Assembly: GCA_020558355.1 (NCBI GenBank) | Contig: JAJCKG010000016.1 | Span: forward strand, 1 to 56,656 | Direction of reading: 5' to 3' | DNA: 56,656 bases | Origin: a bacterium 210820-DFI.6.37 | GTDB lineage: Bacteria; Bacillota; Clostridia; Peptostreptococcales; Anaerovoracaceae | In this document: piece after piece, positions 50,811-56,656 of the stretch | Layout of the letters: the number at the start of each line of letters is the position of its first letter | Numbering within the stretch: the stretch's first letter is position 1 | Notes under the pieces: model-generated | What the model was told of the DNA's origin: nothing | Database searches by the model: none | Seen by the model: the letters and a program-made list of their open reading frames with translations, nothing else | Position numbers and translations under genes: made by a program

Positions 50811-51598
50811 AAGAAAACACCTCCTATGACCGAATGCCACAGCTTCATAACCATACCAACCCCGGCGGCAAGAGAAATCGCGATAATAAAAGCTTCTGTA
50901 GCCCGGGCAACACCCGACAGCATATCTCCCGACAAAAAATCCCGGATCGAGTTGGTAATGGCGACCCCTGGCACAAAAATCATAATGGCGCCGATAATTA
51001 TGGAGTTATAATGGGTATGGGGGATTGCCGAAGTGGCCGACAGCGCAAGAAAAGCGGCGACAGCGCAGCAGCAGAAACCCCGTATAAAGAAGTTGATGGA
51101 GTACCGGTTCAATAGCAGAGACAGAAGATAGCTGACACTGCCGATCAGGATCGCGCATAGAAAATCCAGTATATTCCCGCCGAAAAGCAAGGAAAAAAAA
51201 GACGCGACCAAAGCGGCTCCCAGAAGACGGACCGGTACAGGAAGCGGTTTGATATGGTCGATTTCCTTCAGCCGTTTCATTCCAGCCTCAACAGAAAGGT
51301 CCGTAGTTGTAAACTCCCTGGAAAACCGGTTTATTTCAGAGATCTTGGTCAGATCCGTATCGCCGCCGCCTTTGATCCGTTTTATATATGTGTACATATC
51401 GCTGTCATCATCCCCTGAATCCAGAGAAACAAAGATGCCGGTCTGAGTCGCGAAGACTTCCACATAATGGATCCTGCAGGCTTTACAGATCCGTTCAATG
51501 GTGTCCTCTACCCGGTAGATTTCCGCTCCGCTTTTCATCATAATCTCTCCGGCCCGTACAGCCAGGATCAGCGCTTTTTTATGAAATGGATTGATCAT
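50807..51598 (-). CDS. Threonine/serine exporter, N-terminal half (DUF1212 type)
   Basis: This 263-residue protein is the larger half of the split ThrE exporter. A soluble N-terminal part (about 1-115, with MMKSGAEIYRVEDTIERIC and EVFATQTGIFVSL) precedes five membrane helices with IIGAIMIFVPGVAITNSIRD. It is translationally coupled to the partner gene. In an amino-acid fermenter it could also serve overflow export. AAGGA precedes the ATG. Confidence 0.87.
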   Translation of the reverse strand: MINPFHKKALILAVRAGEIMMKSGAEIYRVEDTIERICKACRIHYVEVFATQTGIFVSLDSGDDDSDMYTYIKRIKGGGDTDLTKISEINRFSREFTTTDLSVEAGMKRLKEIDHIKPLPVPVRLLGAALVASFFSLLFGGNILDFLCAILIGSVSYLLSLLLNRYSINFFIRGFCCCAVAAFLALSATSAIPHTHYNSIIIGAIMIFVPGVAITNSIRDFLSGDMLSGVARATEAFIIAISLAAGVGMVMKLWHSVIGGVFL

Positions 51599-51772
51599 TT
51601 CCTTGTAACCTGCCTTTTTTCGATTTGATTCTATTGATCATTATTACCCATTATATCAAATTCCAGCGGAGCGGCAACCTTGTTTTCTGTTTTCATTTTA
51701 CAAAAAGTGTGGTAAAATCAATCCTGTTGATATATTGGAAAAAAGATTTTTCTTGGATTTTGAGGAGAAAGT

Positions 51773-52477
51773 ATGCGATTGAATAAATATATCGCTCACG
51801 CAGGGATCGCCAGCAGGCGGAAAGCGGATGAGCTGACTATAAACGGAAATGTAAAGATCAATGGAGTTGCCATGCGCCAGCCGGGATACGATGTAAAGCC
51901 GGGGGACGTGGTGGAAGTCAACGGAGTTACAGTCCGGCGTCAAGAAAAGAGTGAATATGTGCTGCTGAACAAACCGACAGGCTATATTACATCTGTGCGG
52001 GATGATAAGGACCGTCCGGTGGTGACGGAGCTGACCGCCGATGTAGACGCCCGTCTGTTTCCAGTGGGACGGCTGGATTATAATACCTCCGGGCTGCTGC
52101 TGCTGACCAATGATGGAGACCTGGCGTACCAGCTGACCCATCCAAAGCATCAGGTGCCCAAGACTTACCGGGCGCTGGTGGCAGGAGTCCTGTCAAAGGA
52201 AAAGCTTGCCAGGCTGCGCAAAGGCGTTGATATCGGCGGCTTCATAACCTCTCCCGCGCAGGTACGGGTGATCCGGCAGAACCCCCGGTCCGCTCTGGTG
52301 GAAATAACTATCCATGAGGGGAAGAACCGCCAGGTGAGAAAAATGTTCGCGGCAGTGGGAAACCGGGTACAGGAGCTGCAGCGGATCGCAATAGGAGAGC
52401 TTTATCTGGGCCGACTGAAGGAGGGCCATTACCGGAAACTGACAAGAGATGAAATCCAATATCTGAAAAGCTTATAA
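51773..52477 (+). CDS. rluB: rRNA pseudouridine synthase, RluB/RsuA family
   Basis: This 234-residue enzyme isomerises a uridine in 23S (RluB-type) or 16S rRNA. An S4 RNA-binding domain (about 1-60, MRLNKYIAHAGIASRRKADELT) is followed by the catalytic domain with the Asp motif GRLDYNTSGLLLLTNDG (Asp about 101) and EGKNRQVRKMFAAVG. GAGGAG precedes the ATG. I favour RluB by general similarity, but RsuA or RluE cannot be excluded. Confidence 0.88.
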   Translation: MRLNKYIAHAGIASRRKADELTINGNVKINGVAMRQPGYDVKPGDVVEVNGVTVRRQEKSEYVLLNKPTGYITSVRDDKDRPVVTELTADVDARLFPVGRLDYNTSGLLLLTNDGDLAYQLTHPKHQVPKTYRALVAGVLSKEKLARLRKGVDIGGFITSPAQVRVIRQNPRSALVEITIHEGKNRQVRKMFAAVGNRVQELQRIAIGELYLGRLKEGHYRKLTRDEIQYLKSL

Positions 52478-52491
52478 AAGGGAACATAACA

Positions 52492-52519
52492 GAAAGCGGC
52501 CCCTGATTGGGCCGCTTTC
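52492..52519. terminator. Bidirectional terminator between rluB and kal
   Basis: Eleven-bp arms GAAAGCGGCCC / GGGCCGCTTTC with a 6-nt loop lie between convergent genes; there is no strong T-run. Confidence 0.6.
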
Positions 52520-52554
52520 CCTGTCTTGCCATTCGCCTTCGATGGCTCTTTTTA

Positions 52555-52944
52555 CTACCTTCTTTTTGCCTCTTTCGGCGTTACGCAGATTCCTTTTGCC
52601 CTGCATACAACCACCGGCTCATCCAGAAAATCAGCGGCAGACGGACTGATGTCCGGCCTTGCGGCAACGACTTTCCTCGCGACAAATTCCATCTTTCTGG
52701 AGGTGTTGCCCATTTCGGTAATTTCTCCATAGGCTTCGATGTAATCTCCGGCATAGGTAGGAGCCAGAAATTCCACTTCGTCATAGCGAAGGAACAGCCC
52801 CTCATCGCCATCGGCCTTAATCAGCAGTTCCGTAGCCACATCCCCGAACAGGTGAACCATATGCGCGCCATCTACCAGACTTCCGCCGTAGTGGGCGTCC
52901 TTATGTGACATTCTCAGTCTGATGGTTGAAGTGATTTTTTCCAT
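52555..52944 (-). CDS. kal: 3-aminobutyryl-CoA ammonia-lyase
   Basis: This enzyme of lysine fermentation deaminates L-3-aminobutyryl-CoA to crotonyl-CoA. The 129 residues form a single hotdog domain starting [37 protein letters not shown] (read in parts), which I recognise from Kal of Fusobacterium and clostridia. Length is typical. CAAAGGAG precedes the ATG. In many genomes kal lies beside kdd and kce; here it is split from kdd by the divergent regulator gene. A sigma-54 promoter and one GAACCG dyad lie in the region it shares with the regulator. Confidence 0.92.
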   Translation of the reverse strand: MEKITSTIRLRMSHKDAHYGGSLVDGAHMVHLFGDVATELLIKADGDEGLFLRYDEVEFLAPTYAGDYIEAYGEITEMGNTSRKMEFVARKVVAARPDISPSAADFLDEPVVVCRAKGICVTPKEAKRR

Positions 52945-53040
52945 AGCTTTATTCTCCTTTGTTCTTTCCTAAGAGCTTGCGAAAGCCAAAAGACTTTGGA
53001 TCCCGCGCCCTTTTCGCGTCCGACTTTATACAAATATAAA

Positions 53041-53069
53041 TTGCAAAAGCTATGCCAATGCGATATGAT
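53041..53069 (+). promoter_or_regulatory. Sigma-A promoter of the sigma-54 activator gene
   Basis: TTGCAA (53041-53046), exactly 17 nt, TATGAT (53064-53069). Its -35 hexamer lies within the kal sigma-54 promoter on the other strand. Confidence 0.7.
53042..53057 (-). promoter_or_regulatory. Sigma-54 promoter of kal
   Basis: Reading leftward, TGGCATAGCTTTTGCA fits TGGCAC-N5-TTGCA with one mismatch (T for C in the -24 element). It is about 100 bp upstream of the kal start codon and overlaps the regulator's sigma-A promoter, so the two polymerase forms cannot occupy the region together. Confidence 0.8.
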
Positions 53070-53087
53070 TGAAATACAGCAGAAAGT

Positions 53088-53104
53088 GAACCGATTTCGC
53101 ATCG
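53088..53104. promoter_or_regulatory. GAACCG dyad, site 3 (kal/regulator intergenic)
   Basis: GAACCGATTTCGCATCG matches the site at 55327-55343 in 15 of 17 bases and fits GAACCG-N4-CGnnTC. It lies about 30 bp upstream of the kal -24 element and just downstream of the regulator's predicted start, a position for activation of kal and autorepression of the regulator. Confidence 0.7.
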
Positions 53105-53126
53105 CCCGAAAAGGAGTGAACAGAAA

Positions 53127-55196
53127 ATGTATCAGACATTAGGTATGGAACGAGTCATCGAACCGAAACAGGTATTGCCTACATCCGCGTGGAAGGTAGA
53201 CAATAATCGCCGCATCGCGCCTCATGAAATGCGGATCAGCATAAAGCGCGTCCATGTGGAAGGCACCAGCTTCCGCCAGATCTGCATGGAAGCCAACAAT
53301 AACGAAGACATTATAAAAGAGAAAATTATCGATATCGTCATAAAAAGAGGAAAGCTTCATAATCCGGTAACAGACACGGGCGGGCTGCTTTACGGCCAGG
53401 TAGAAGAAATCGGAAGCCAGTACCGCAACCCAAAGGGCCTTAAGGTGGGAGAAGAGGTTCTCTGTAACGCTTCCCTCGCGACGATCCCGATTTATATCAG
53501 CAGGATTACAAAGGTGGATATGGCCTATACGCAGGTAGAAGCGGAGGGATACGCCATTCTGGGAAGCCAGGTGCCAGTGGTCCGAAGGCCTGAAGGTCTG
53601 CCGCTGGATCTGCTGCTGTTCACCTTTAATGAATCGGGGACCATCTACCGGGTCAGCACAGCGGCAGAAGGGAAAAAACGGTTTCTGGTAGTAGGAAATA
53701 ACCTGATGATGAATCTGCTTTTCGGCTACACCATCCGCAAGGTGGCCGGAGAAACGGCGGAGATCATCTGCTTTTTTGATAAGAAAACGGACATGGTAGT
53801 AAAGGGAAGATCCATCGATCAGCTGATGGAACTGGTCTTTACAGAAATCCACTATGTGAACATTCTGCAGCCAATGGACTGCCTCAGCCAGTTTGACGGT
53901 GAAAACCTGGTGGATCTGTCTGTCAACTGCGCCGATATCCCCGGAGCGGAAACCATCAATATCCTGGCTACCAGGTCAGGAGGAACTGTGATCTTTGCCA
54001 ATCTCATCAGCAATTACAACATCGCCCTTTACATAACCGAATCCATATCCAGACAGCTGGATATCCGGTGCGCGGACGGTTATCTGGAGGCCTATGACGA
54101 ATTTGACATCCAGCTGGTGCGGGAGCTGGCGCCCTACCTGGAGCAGGCGGTAGCCACAAAGGAACGGATCCGTCCTCAGCAGGAAGTCAAAACCAGGGAA
54201 GAGCGGCTCTTCGACGCTTCCGGCTACAAAAACAGTCTGGCGGAGGATTTTATTTCTGAGAGCAGAGCCATGACTTCTGTGCTGAGCGAGATTATCCGGG
54301 TCTCCAAGTATGACTGCAACGTGCTGATTACAGGGGATACAGGAGTAGGAAAAGAAAAAGTGGCAAATCTGATTCAGAAAAACAGCAGCAGAAAGATGCA
54401 GCCCTTTGTGAAAATCAACTGCGCGTCTATCTCGCCGGGCCTGATCGAATCAGAACTGTTCGGCTATGAGAAAGGCGCTTTTACCGGAGCCAGCGCGGGC
54501 GGGAAAAAAGGATATTTTGAACAGGCGGATAACGGAGTCATTTTCCTGGATGAAGTAGGAGAGCTTCCTCTGGATATCCAGGCAAAGCTTCTGCGGGTTA
54601 TCCAGGACGGCGAGTTTTTCCGGGTCGGCGGCACAGTTCCGGTAAAGACTAATGTGCGGATTCTGTCCGCTACCAATCGGGATCTGGAAGACTTTATCGA
54701 ACAAAAGCTGTTCCGCCGGGACCTTTATTACAGGCTGAATGTGTTTCCTATCAAAGTGCCGGCGCTTAACGAGAGAAAGGCGGATATTCCTCCCCTGGTT
54801 CATCATTTTGTCCGCAAATACAGTGAAAAATTTGGTGTTCAGCGGAGCATCGACGCCGACGCGGTGGACTACCTGCAGCAGCGCGACTGGCCGGGAAATA
54901 TCCGGGAACTGGAAAATGTTGTGCAGCGGCTGCTCATTTCCTGCCAGAATGAAAGCGTTACTGTGCTGGATGTAATGAAGGAGCTGCATGGAGATGTGAT
55001 GGAAACAACGGCCTTCGATGTTGGAGAAGAGCAGGGAGGCGAAAAGCCGCTGGACCTGGAAAAGATGGTGGATAATTTTGAAAAGAATATTATCCGGTAC
55101 GCCTGTGAAAAATACGGGTCAACCAGAAAGGCGGCAAAGGCTATCGGCATCAGTCAGACCCAGCTGGTGCGGAAAAAGAAAAAATATCAGCTTTAA
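53127..55196 (+). CDS. Sigma-54-dependent activator with a Kdd-derived sensor domain
   Basis: This 689-residue enhancer-binding protein probably activates the lysine-fermentation genes. Residues 1 to about 350 are homologous to Kdd, encoded downstream: both share RVI-x-PK-x-VLP near the N-terminus and GKxxNPxTxxGG-x-L-x-G-x-V-x-E-x-G. The NAD loop of Kdd (GGGGKSG) is replaced by VGNNLMM, so the domain has probably lost catalysis but may bind pathway metabolites. The AAA+ domain (about 375-610) has Walker A GDTGVGKE (about 402), the sigma-54 contact loop GAFTGA (about 450), Walker B FLDEVGE and FRRDLYYRLN. A Fis-type helix-turn-helix ends the protein (TRKAAKAIGISQTQL). No PAS, GAF or receiver domain is present. 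Confidence 0.93.
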   Translation: MYQTLGMERVIEPKQVLPTSAWKVDNNRRIAPHEMRISIKRVHVEGTSFRQICMEANNNEDIIKEKIIDIVIKRGKLHNPVTDTGGLLYGQVEEIGSQYRNPKGLKVGEEVLCNASLATIPIYISRITKVDMAYTQVEAEGYAILGSQVPVVRRPEGLPLDLLLFTFNESGTIYRVSTAAEGKKRFLVVGNNLMMNLLFGYTIRKVAGETAEIICFFDKKTDMVVKGRSIDQLMELVFTEIHYVNILQPMDCLSQFDGENLVDLSVNCADIPGAETINILATRSGGTVIFANLISNYNIALYITESISRQLDIRCADGYLEAYDEFDIQLVRELAPYLEQAVATKERIRPQQEVKTREERLFDASGYKNSLAEDFISESRAMTSVLSEIIRVSKYDCNVLITGDTGVGKEKVANLIQKNSSRKMQPFVKINCASISPGLIESELFGYEKGAFTGASAGGKKGYFEQADNGVIFLDEVGELPLDIQAKLLRVIQDGEFFRVGGTVPVKTNVRILSATNRDLEDFIEQKLFRRDLYYRLNVFPIKVPALNERKADIPPLVHHFVRKYSEKFGVQRSIDADAVDYLQQRDWPGNIRELENVVQRLLISCQNESVTVLDVMKELHGDVMETTAFDVGEEQGGEKPLDLEKMVDNFEKNIIRYACEKYGSTRKAAKAIGISQTQLVRKKKKYQL

Positions 55197-55202
55197 CCGG
55201 CA

Positions 55203-55258
55203 AGCAAACGACCGGCCCTCCGAGGTGAAGAACCTGCGGAGGCCGGTCGTTTGCTTTT
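55203..55258 (+). terminator. Terminator of the sigma-54 activator gene
   Basis: A long stem pairs AGCAAACGACCGGCC and CTCCG with CGGAG and GCCGGTCGTTTGCT, followed by TTTT. It isolates the sigma-54-driven operon from the regulator transcript. Confidence 0.9.
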
Positions 55259-55293
55259 AGAAAAAGCGGGGGGAAAGGGCTTTCTTTAAAAGC

Positions 55294-55309
55294 GAACCGA
55301 AAACGGTTC
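55294..55309. promoter_or_regulatory. GAACCG dyad, site 1 (upstream activating site of kdd)
   Basis: GAACCGAAAACGGTTC is a perfect palindrome centred about 95 bp upstream of the -24 element, the classic enhancer distance. It lies 33 bp (about three turns) from site 2. Confidence 0.75.
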
Positions 55310-55326
55310 TGCTCAGAAGAGGAAAT

Positions 55327-55343
55327 GAACCGAATTCGAATCG
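55327..55343. promoter_or_regulatory. GAACCG dyad, site 2 (upstream activating site of kdd)
   Basis: GAACCGAATTCGAATCG shares 15 of 17 bases with site 3 in front of kal. The left half-site equals site 1; the right half is degenerate. Confidence 0.7.
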
Positions 55344-55394
55344 AATTGAAGAGGGAACCTGCGGATAATTTGAGAATTCAGCCATTTTTTAGGG

Positions 55395-55410
55395 TGGCAC
55401 AAGCCTTGCA
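55395..55410 (+). promoter_or_regulatory. Sigma-54 promoter of kdd-kamA
   Basis: TGGCACAAGCCTTGCA is a perfect match to the TGGCAC-N5-TTGCA consensus, 112 bp before the kdd start codon. Confidence 0.92.
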
Positions 55411-55521
55411 ATATTTAAAGACAAAAGACGCGGCGCCAGAAAACCAAAAGCCCGGAAGGCGATAAAACCAGAGCCGCAAAAAAGAGAAAACAGAATGCTT
55501 ATGAGATCAGGAGGATGGATT

Positions 55522-56556
55522 ATGATGAAAAAAGGATGTCCTTACGGAACACACAGAGTTATTTCACCAAAAGGCGTGCTGCCCCAGCCGGCGGATGTGA
55601 TCGATAATACCATGGAGCTTTACGATAACGAAGTTTTGATCGATGTGAAAACACTCAATATCGATTCCGCTTCCTTTACAGAAATCGAAAAGAGGGCCGG
55701 CGGCGATATCGAAGAAATCAAAAATATCATGAAGGGGATTGTGGAAAAAGCGGGAAAACACAAGAATCCATGGACTGGCTCCGGGGGAATGCTGATCGGA
55801 ACCGTAAAGGAAGTGGGGCCTGCCTACCAGGGGGATCTGAAGGCGGGAGACAAGATCGCGACGCTGGTTTCCCTGTCCCTGACGCCGCTGGTGATTCAGG
55901 AGATCCACGATGTACGGCCGGACATCGACCAGGTGGATATTACCGGACAGGCTATCCTGTTTCAGAGCGGCATCTACGCCAAGCTGCCGGATGATATGCC
56001 GGAGGGACTGGCCCTTTCCGCGCTGGATGTGGCAGGAGCGCCAGCCCAGACCGCAAAGCTGGTGAAGCCGGGCGATACGGTAGTGATCATCGGCGGCGGC
56101 GGAAAATCCGGACTGCTCTGTCTTTATGAAGCCAAAAAGCGGGCCGGAGTTACAGGAAAGGTTATCTGCGTGGGAGGCTCCCCGAAATCTACCGAGCGGG
56201 CCAGAAAGCTGGATCTGGCGGATGAATACTTTGCCTTCGACGCGACTGACGCGGTAGGGCTTTATAACCGGATCATGGAGCTGACCGGCGGGCAGCTGGC
56301 TGATATCGTTATCAACTGCGTTAATATCGAAAATACGGAAATGGCGTCCATTCTGGCCTGCAAGGACGGAGGGACCGTTTACTTCTTCTCCATGGCCACC
56401 AGCTTTACAAAAGCGGCTTTGGGAGCGGAAGGCGTAGGCAAAGACGTAAATATGATCGTTGGAAACGGCTATACAAAAGGACACGCTGAGATTACGCTGC
56501 AAGTACTGAGAGAATGTGAACCGCTCAGAAGGCTGTTTGCGGAAATGTACGCGTAG
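55522..56556 (+). CDS. kdd: L-erythro-3,5-diaminohexanoate dehydrogenase
   Basis: This NAD-dependent enzyme of lysine fermentation oxidatively deaminates 3,5-diaminohexanoate to 5-amino-3-oxohexanoate. The 344 residues consist of an N-terminal domain (to about 170) and a Rossmann domain with VVIIGGGGKSGLLCLYEA (about 185-203). Length is normal for the family. The ATG at 55522 has AGGAGG 7 nt upstream; the next codon is also ATG and an in-frame codon at 55495 has no site. kamA follows after 27 bp. Transcription should depend on sigma-54 (55395-55410). Confidence 0.95.
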   Translation: MMKKGCPYGTHRVISPKGVLPQPADVIDNTMELYDNEVLIDVKTLNIDSASFTEIEKRAGGDIEEIKNIMKGIVEKAGKHKNPWTGSGGMLIGTVKEVGPAYQGDLKAGDKIATLVSLSLTPLVIQEIHDVRPDIDQVDITGQAILFQSGIYAKLPDDMPEGLALSALDVAGAPAQTAKLVKPGDTVVIIGGGGKSGLLCLYEAKKRAGVTGKVICVGGSPKSTERARKLDLADEYFAFDATDAVGLYNRIMELTGGQLADIVINCVNIENTEMASILACKDGGTVYFFSMATSFTKAALGAEGVGKDVNMIVGNGYTKGHAEITLQVLRECEPLRRLFAEMYA

Positions 56557-56583
56557 CCTGAAAAGCGGATTAAGGAGAGAAAG

Positions 56584-56656
56584 ATGGGTAACATTAGAAA
56601 CTGGAAAGACATCCCACTGTGGAAGGATGTAACAGACCAGCAGTGGAATGACTGGC
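56584..56656 (+). CDS. kamA: Lysine 2,3-aminomutase, 5' end only
   Basis: The window ends after 24 codons. The visible peptide contains LWKDVTDQQWNDW, matching the start of clostridial lysine 2,3-aminomutase (LFKDVSDADWNDW in my memory of the C. subterminale enzyme). This radical SAM, PLP enzyme makes beta-lysine from lysine, the first step of the pathway. AAGGAGAG lies 6 nt before the ATG. Assignment rests on this short stretch plus the position behind kdd. Confidence 0.85.
   Translation, partial: MGNIRNWKDIPLWKDVTDQQWNDW

Larger units (their letters stand above)
55197..55521. other. Control region of the kdd-kamA operon
   Basis: From left to right it holds the terminator of the regulator gene, an A/G-rich stretch, two GAACCG dyads, the sigma-54 promoter and a leader of about 100 nt before kdd. 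I see no small gene. Confidence 0.75.

Noticed and set aside
1..56656. Mobile element, prophage, CRISPR array, tRNA or rRNA
   Set aside because: I saw no transposase, integrase, phage structural gene, regularly spaced repeats, tRNA cloverleaf or rRNA sequence.

Overview
The window comes from an amino-acid-fermenting, strictly anaerobic Clostridia-type Firmicute of moderate G+C (about half, by eye). The evidence is lysine-fermentation genes (kal, kdd, the start of kamA), an indolepyruvate:ferredoxin oxidoreductase with phosphate butyryltransferase and butyrate kinase, two trimeric [FeFe] hydrogenases, a Trp T-box leader, and Gram-positive surface features (NEAT domain with an SPNTG sorting signal, Cys-anchored lipoproteins). 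A relative of the lysine-fermenting Anaerovoracaceae is plausible, but I cannot fix the species. I see no rRNA, tRNA, CRISPR array, insertion sequence or prophage.

Layout. 1-9786 (+): haem/iron acquisition operon (sortable NEAT protein, Shp-like surface protein, haem ABC importer, YbaN-like protein, ABC exporter pair) behind two copies of a palindrome. 9822-18466 (-): two tandem hydABC operons whose subunits match exactly in length (580, 628 and 164 aa) but whose promoter regions differ. 18646-24608: PhzF-like protein, a FeoB-like transporter without its G domain, thioesterase, radical SAM protein, CofE-like ligase, DUF368 protein. 24991-27912: putrescine aminotransferase and an aldehyde dehydrogenase. 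27931-36082: CDF transporter, mtnA, scpAB, MATE transporter, DD-carboxypeptidase, PyrK-like flavoprotein, and a TrpB2-type trpB behind a Trp T-box. 36627-45688: zinc-ribbon protein, then an operon holding a complete amino-acid-to-ATP route (iorAB, permease, ptb, buk, aminotransferase). 45875-52477: beta-helix-like lipoprotein, FAD oxidoreductase, Mrp ATPase with a 36-aa membrane peptide, split ThrE exporter, pseudouridine synthase. 52555-56656: lysine-fermentation locus.

The most interesting system is at the right end. The 689-aa sigma-54 activator at 53127-55196 does not carry a PAS, GAF or receiver domain. Its N-terminal half is a degenerate copy of L-erythro-3,5-diaminohexanoate dehydrogenase (Kdd), the enzyme encoded directly downstream. 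Both neighbouring catabolic units have sigma-54 (-24/-12) promoters: kdd-kamA at 55395-55410 and kal, divergent, at 53042-53057. Three matching 16-bp dyads, GAACCG-N4-CGnnTC, lie exactly where such an activator should act: two upstream of kdd and one between kal and the regulator gene. The kal sigma-54 promoter physically overlaps the sigma-A promoter of the regulator. I infer a self-contained lysine-fermentation switch in which a retired pathway enzyme serves as the metabolite sensor.

Metabolically the parts fit together. Lysine, putrescine and probably aromatic or branched amino acids are oxidised to acyl-CoA, acyl phosphate and ATP. The reduced ferredoxin and NADH can be disposed of as H2 by the two hydrogenases. 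Iron and haem uptake would supply the many Fe-S proteins.
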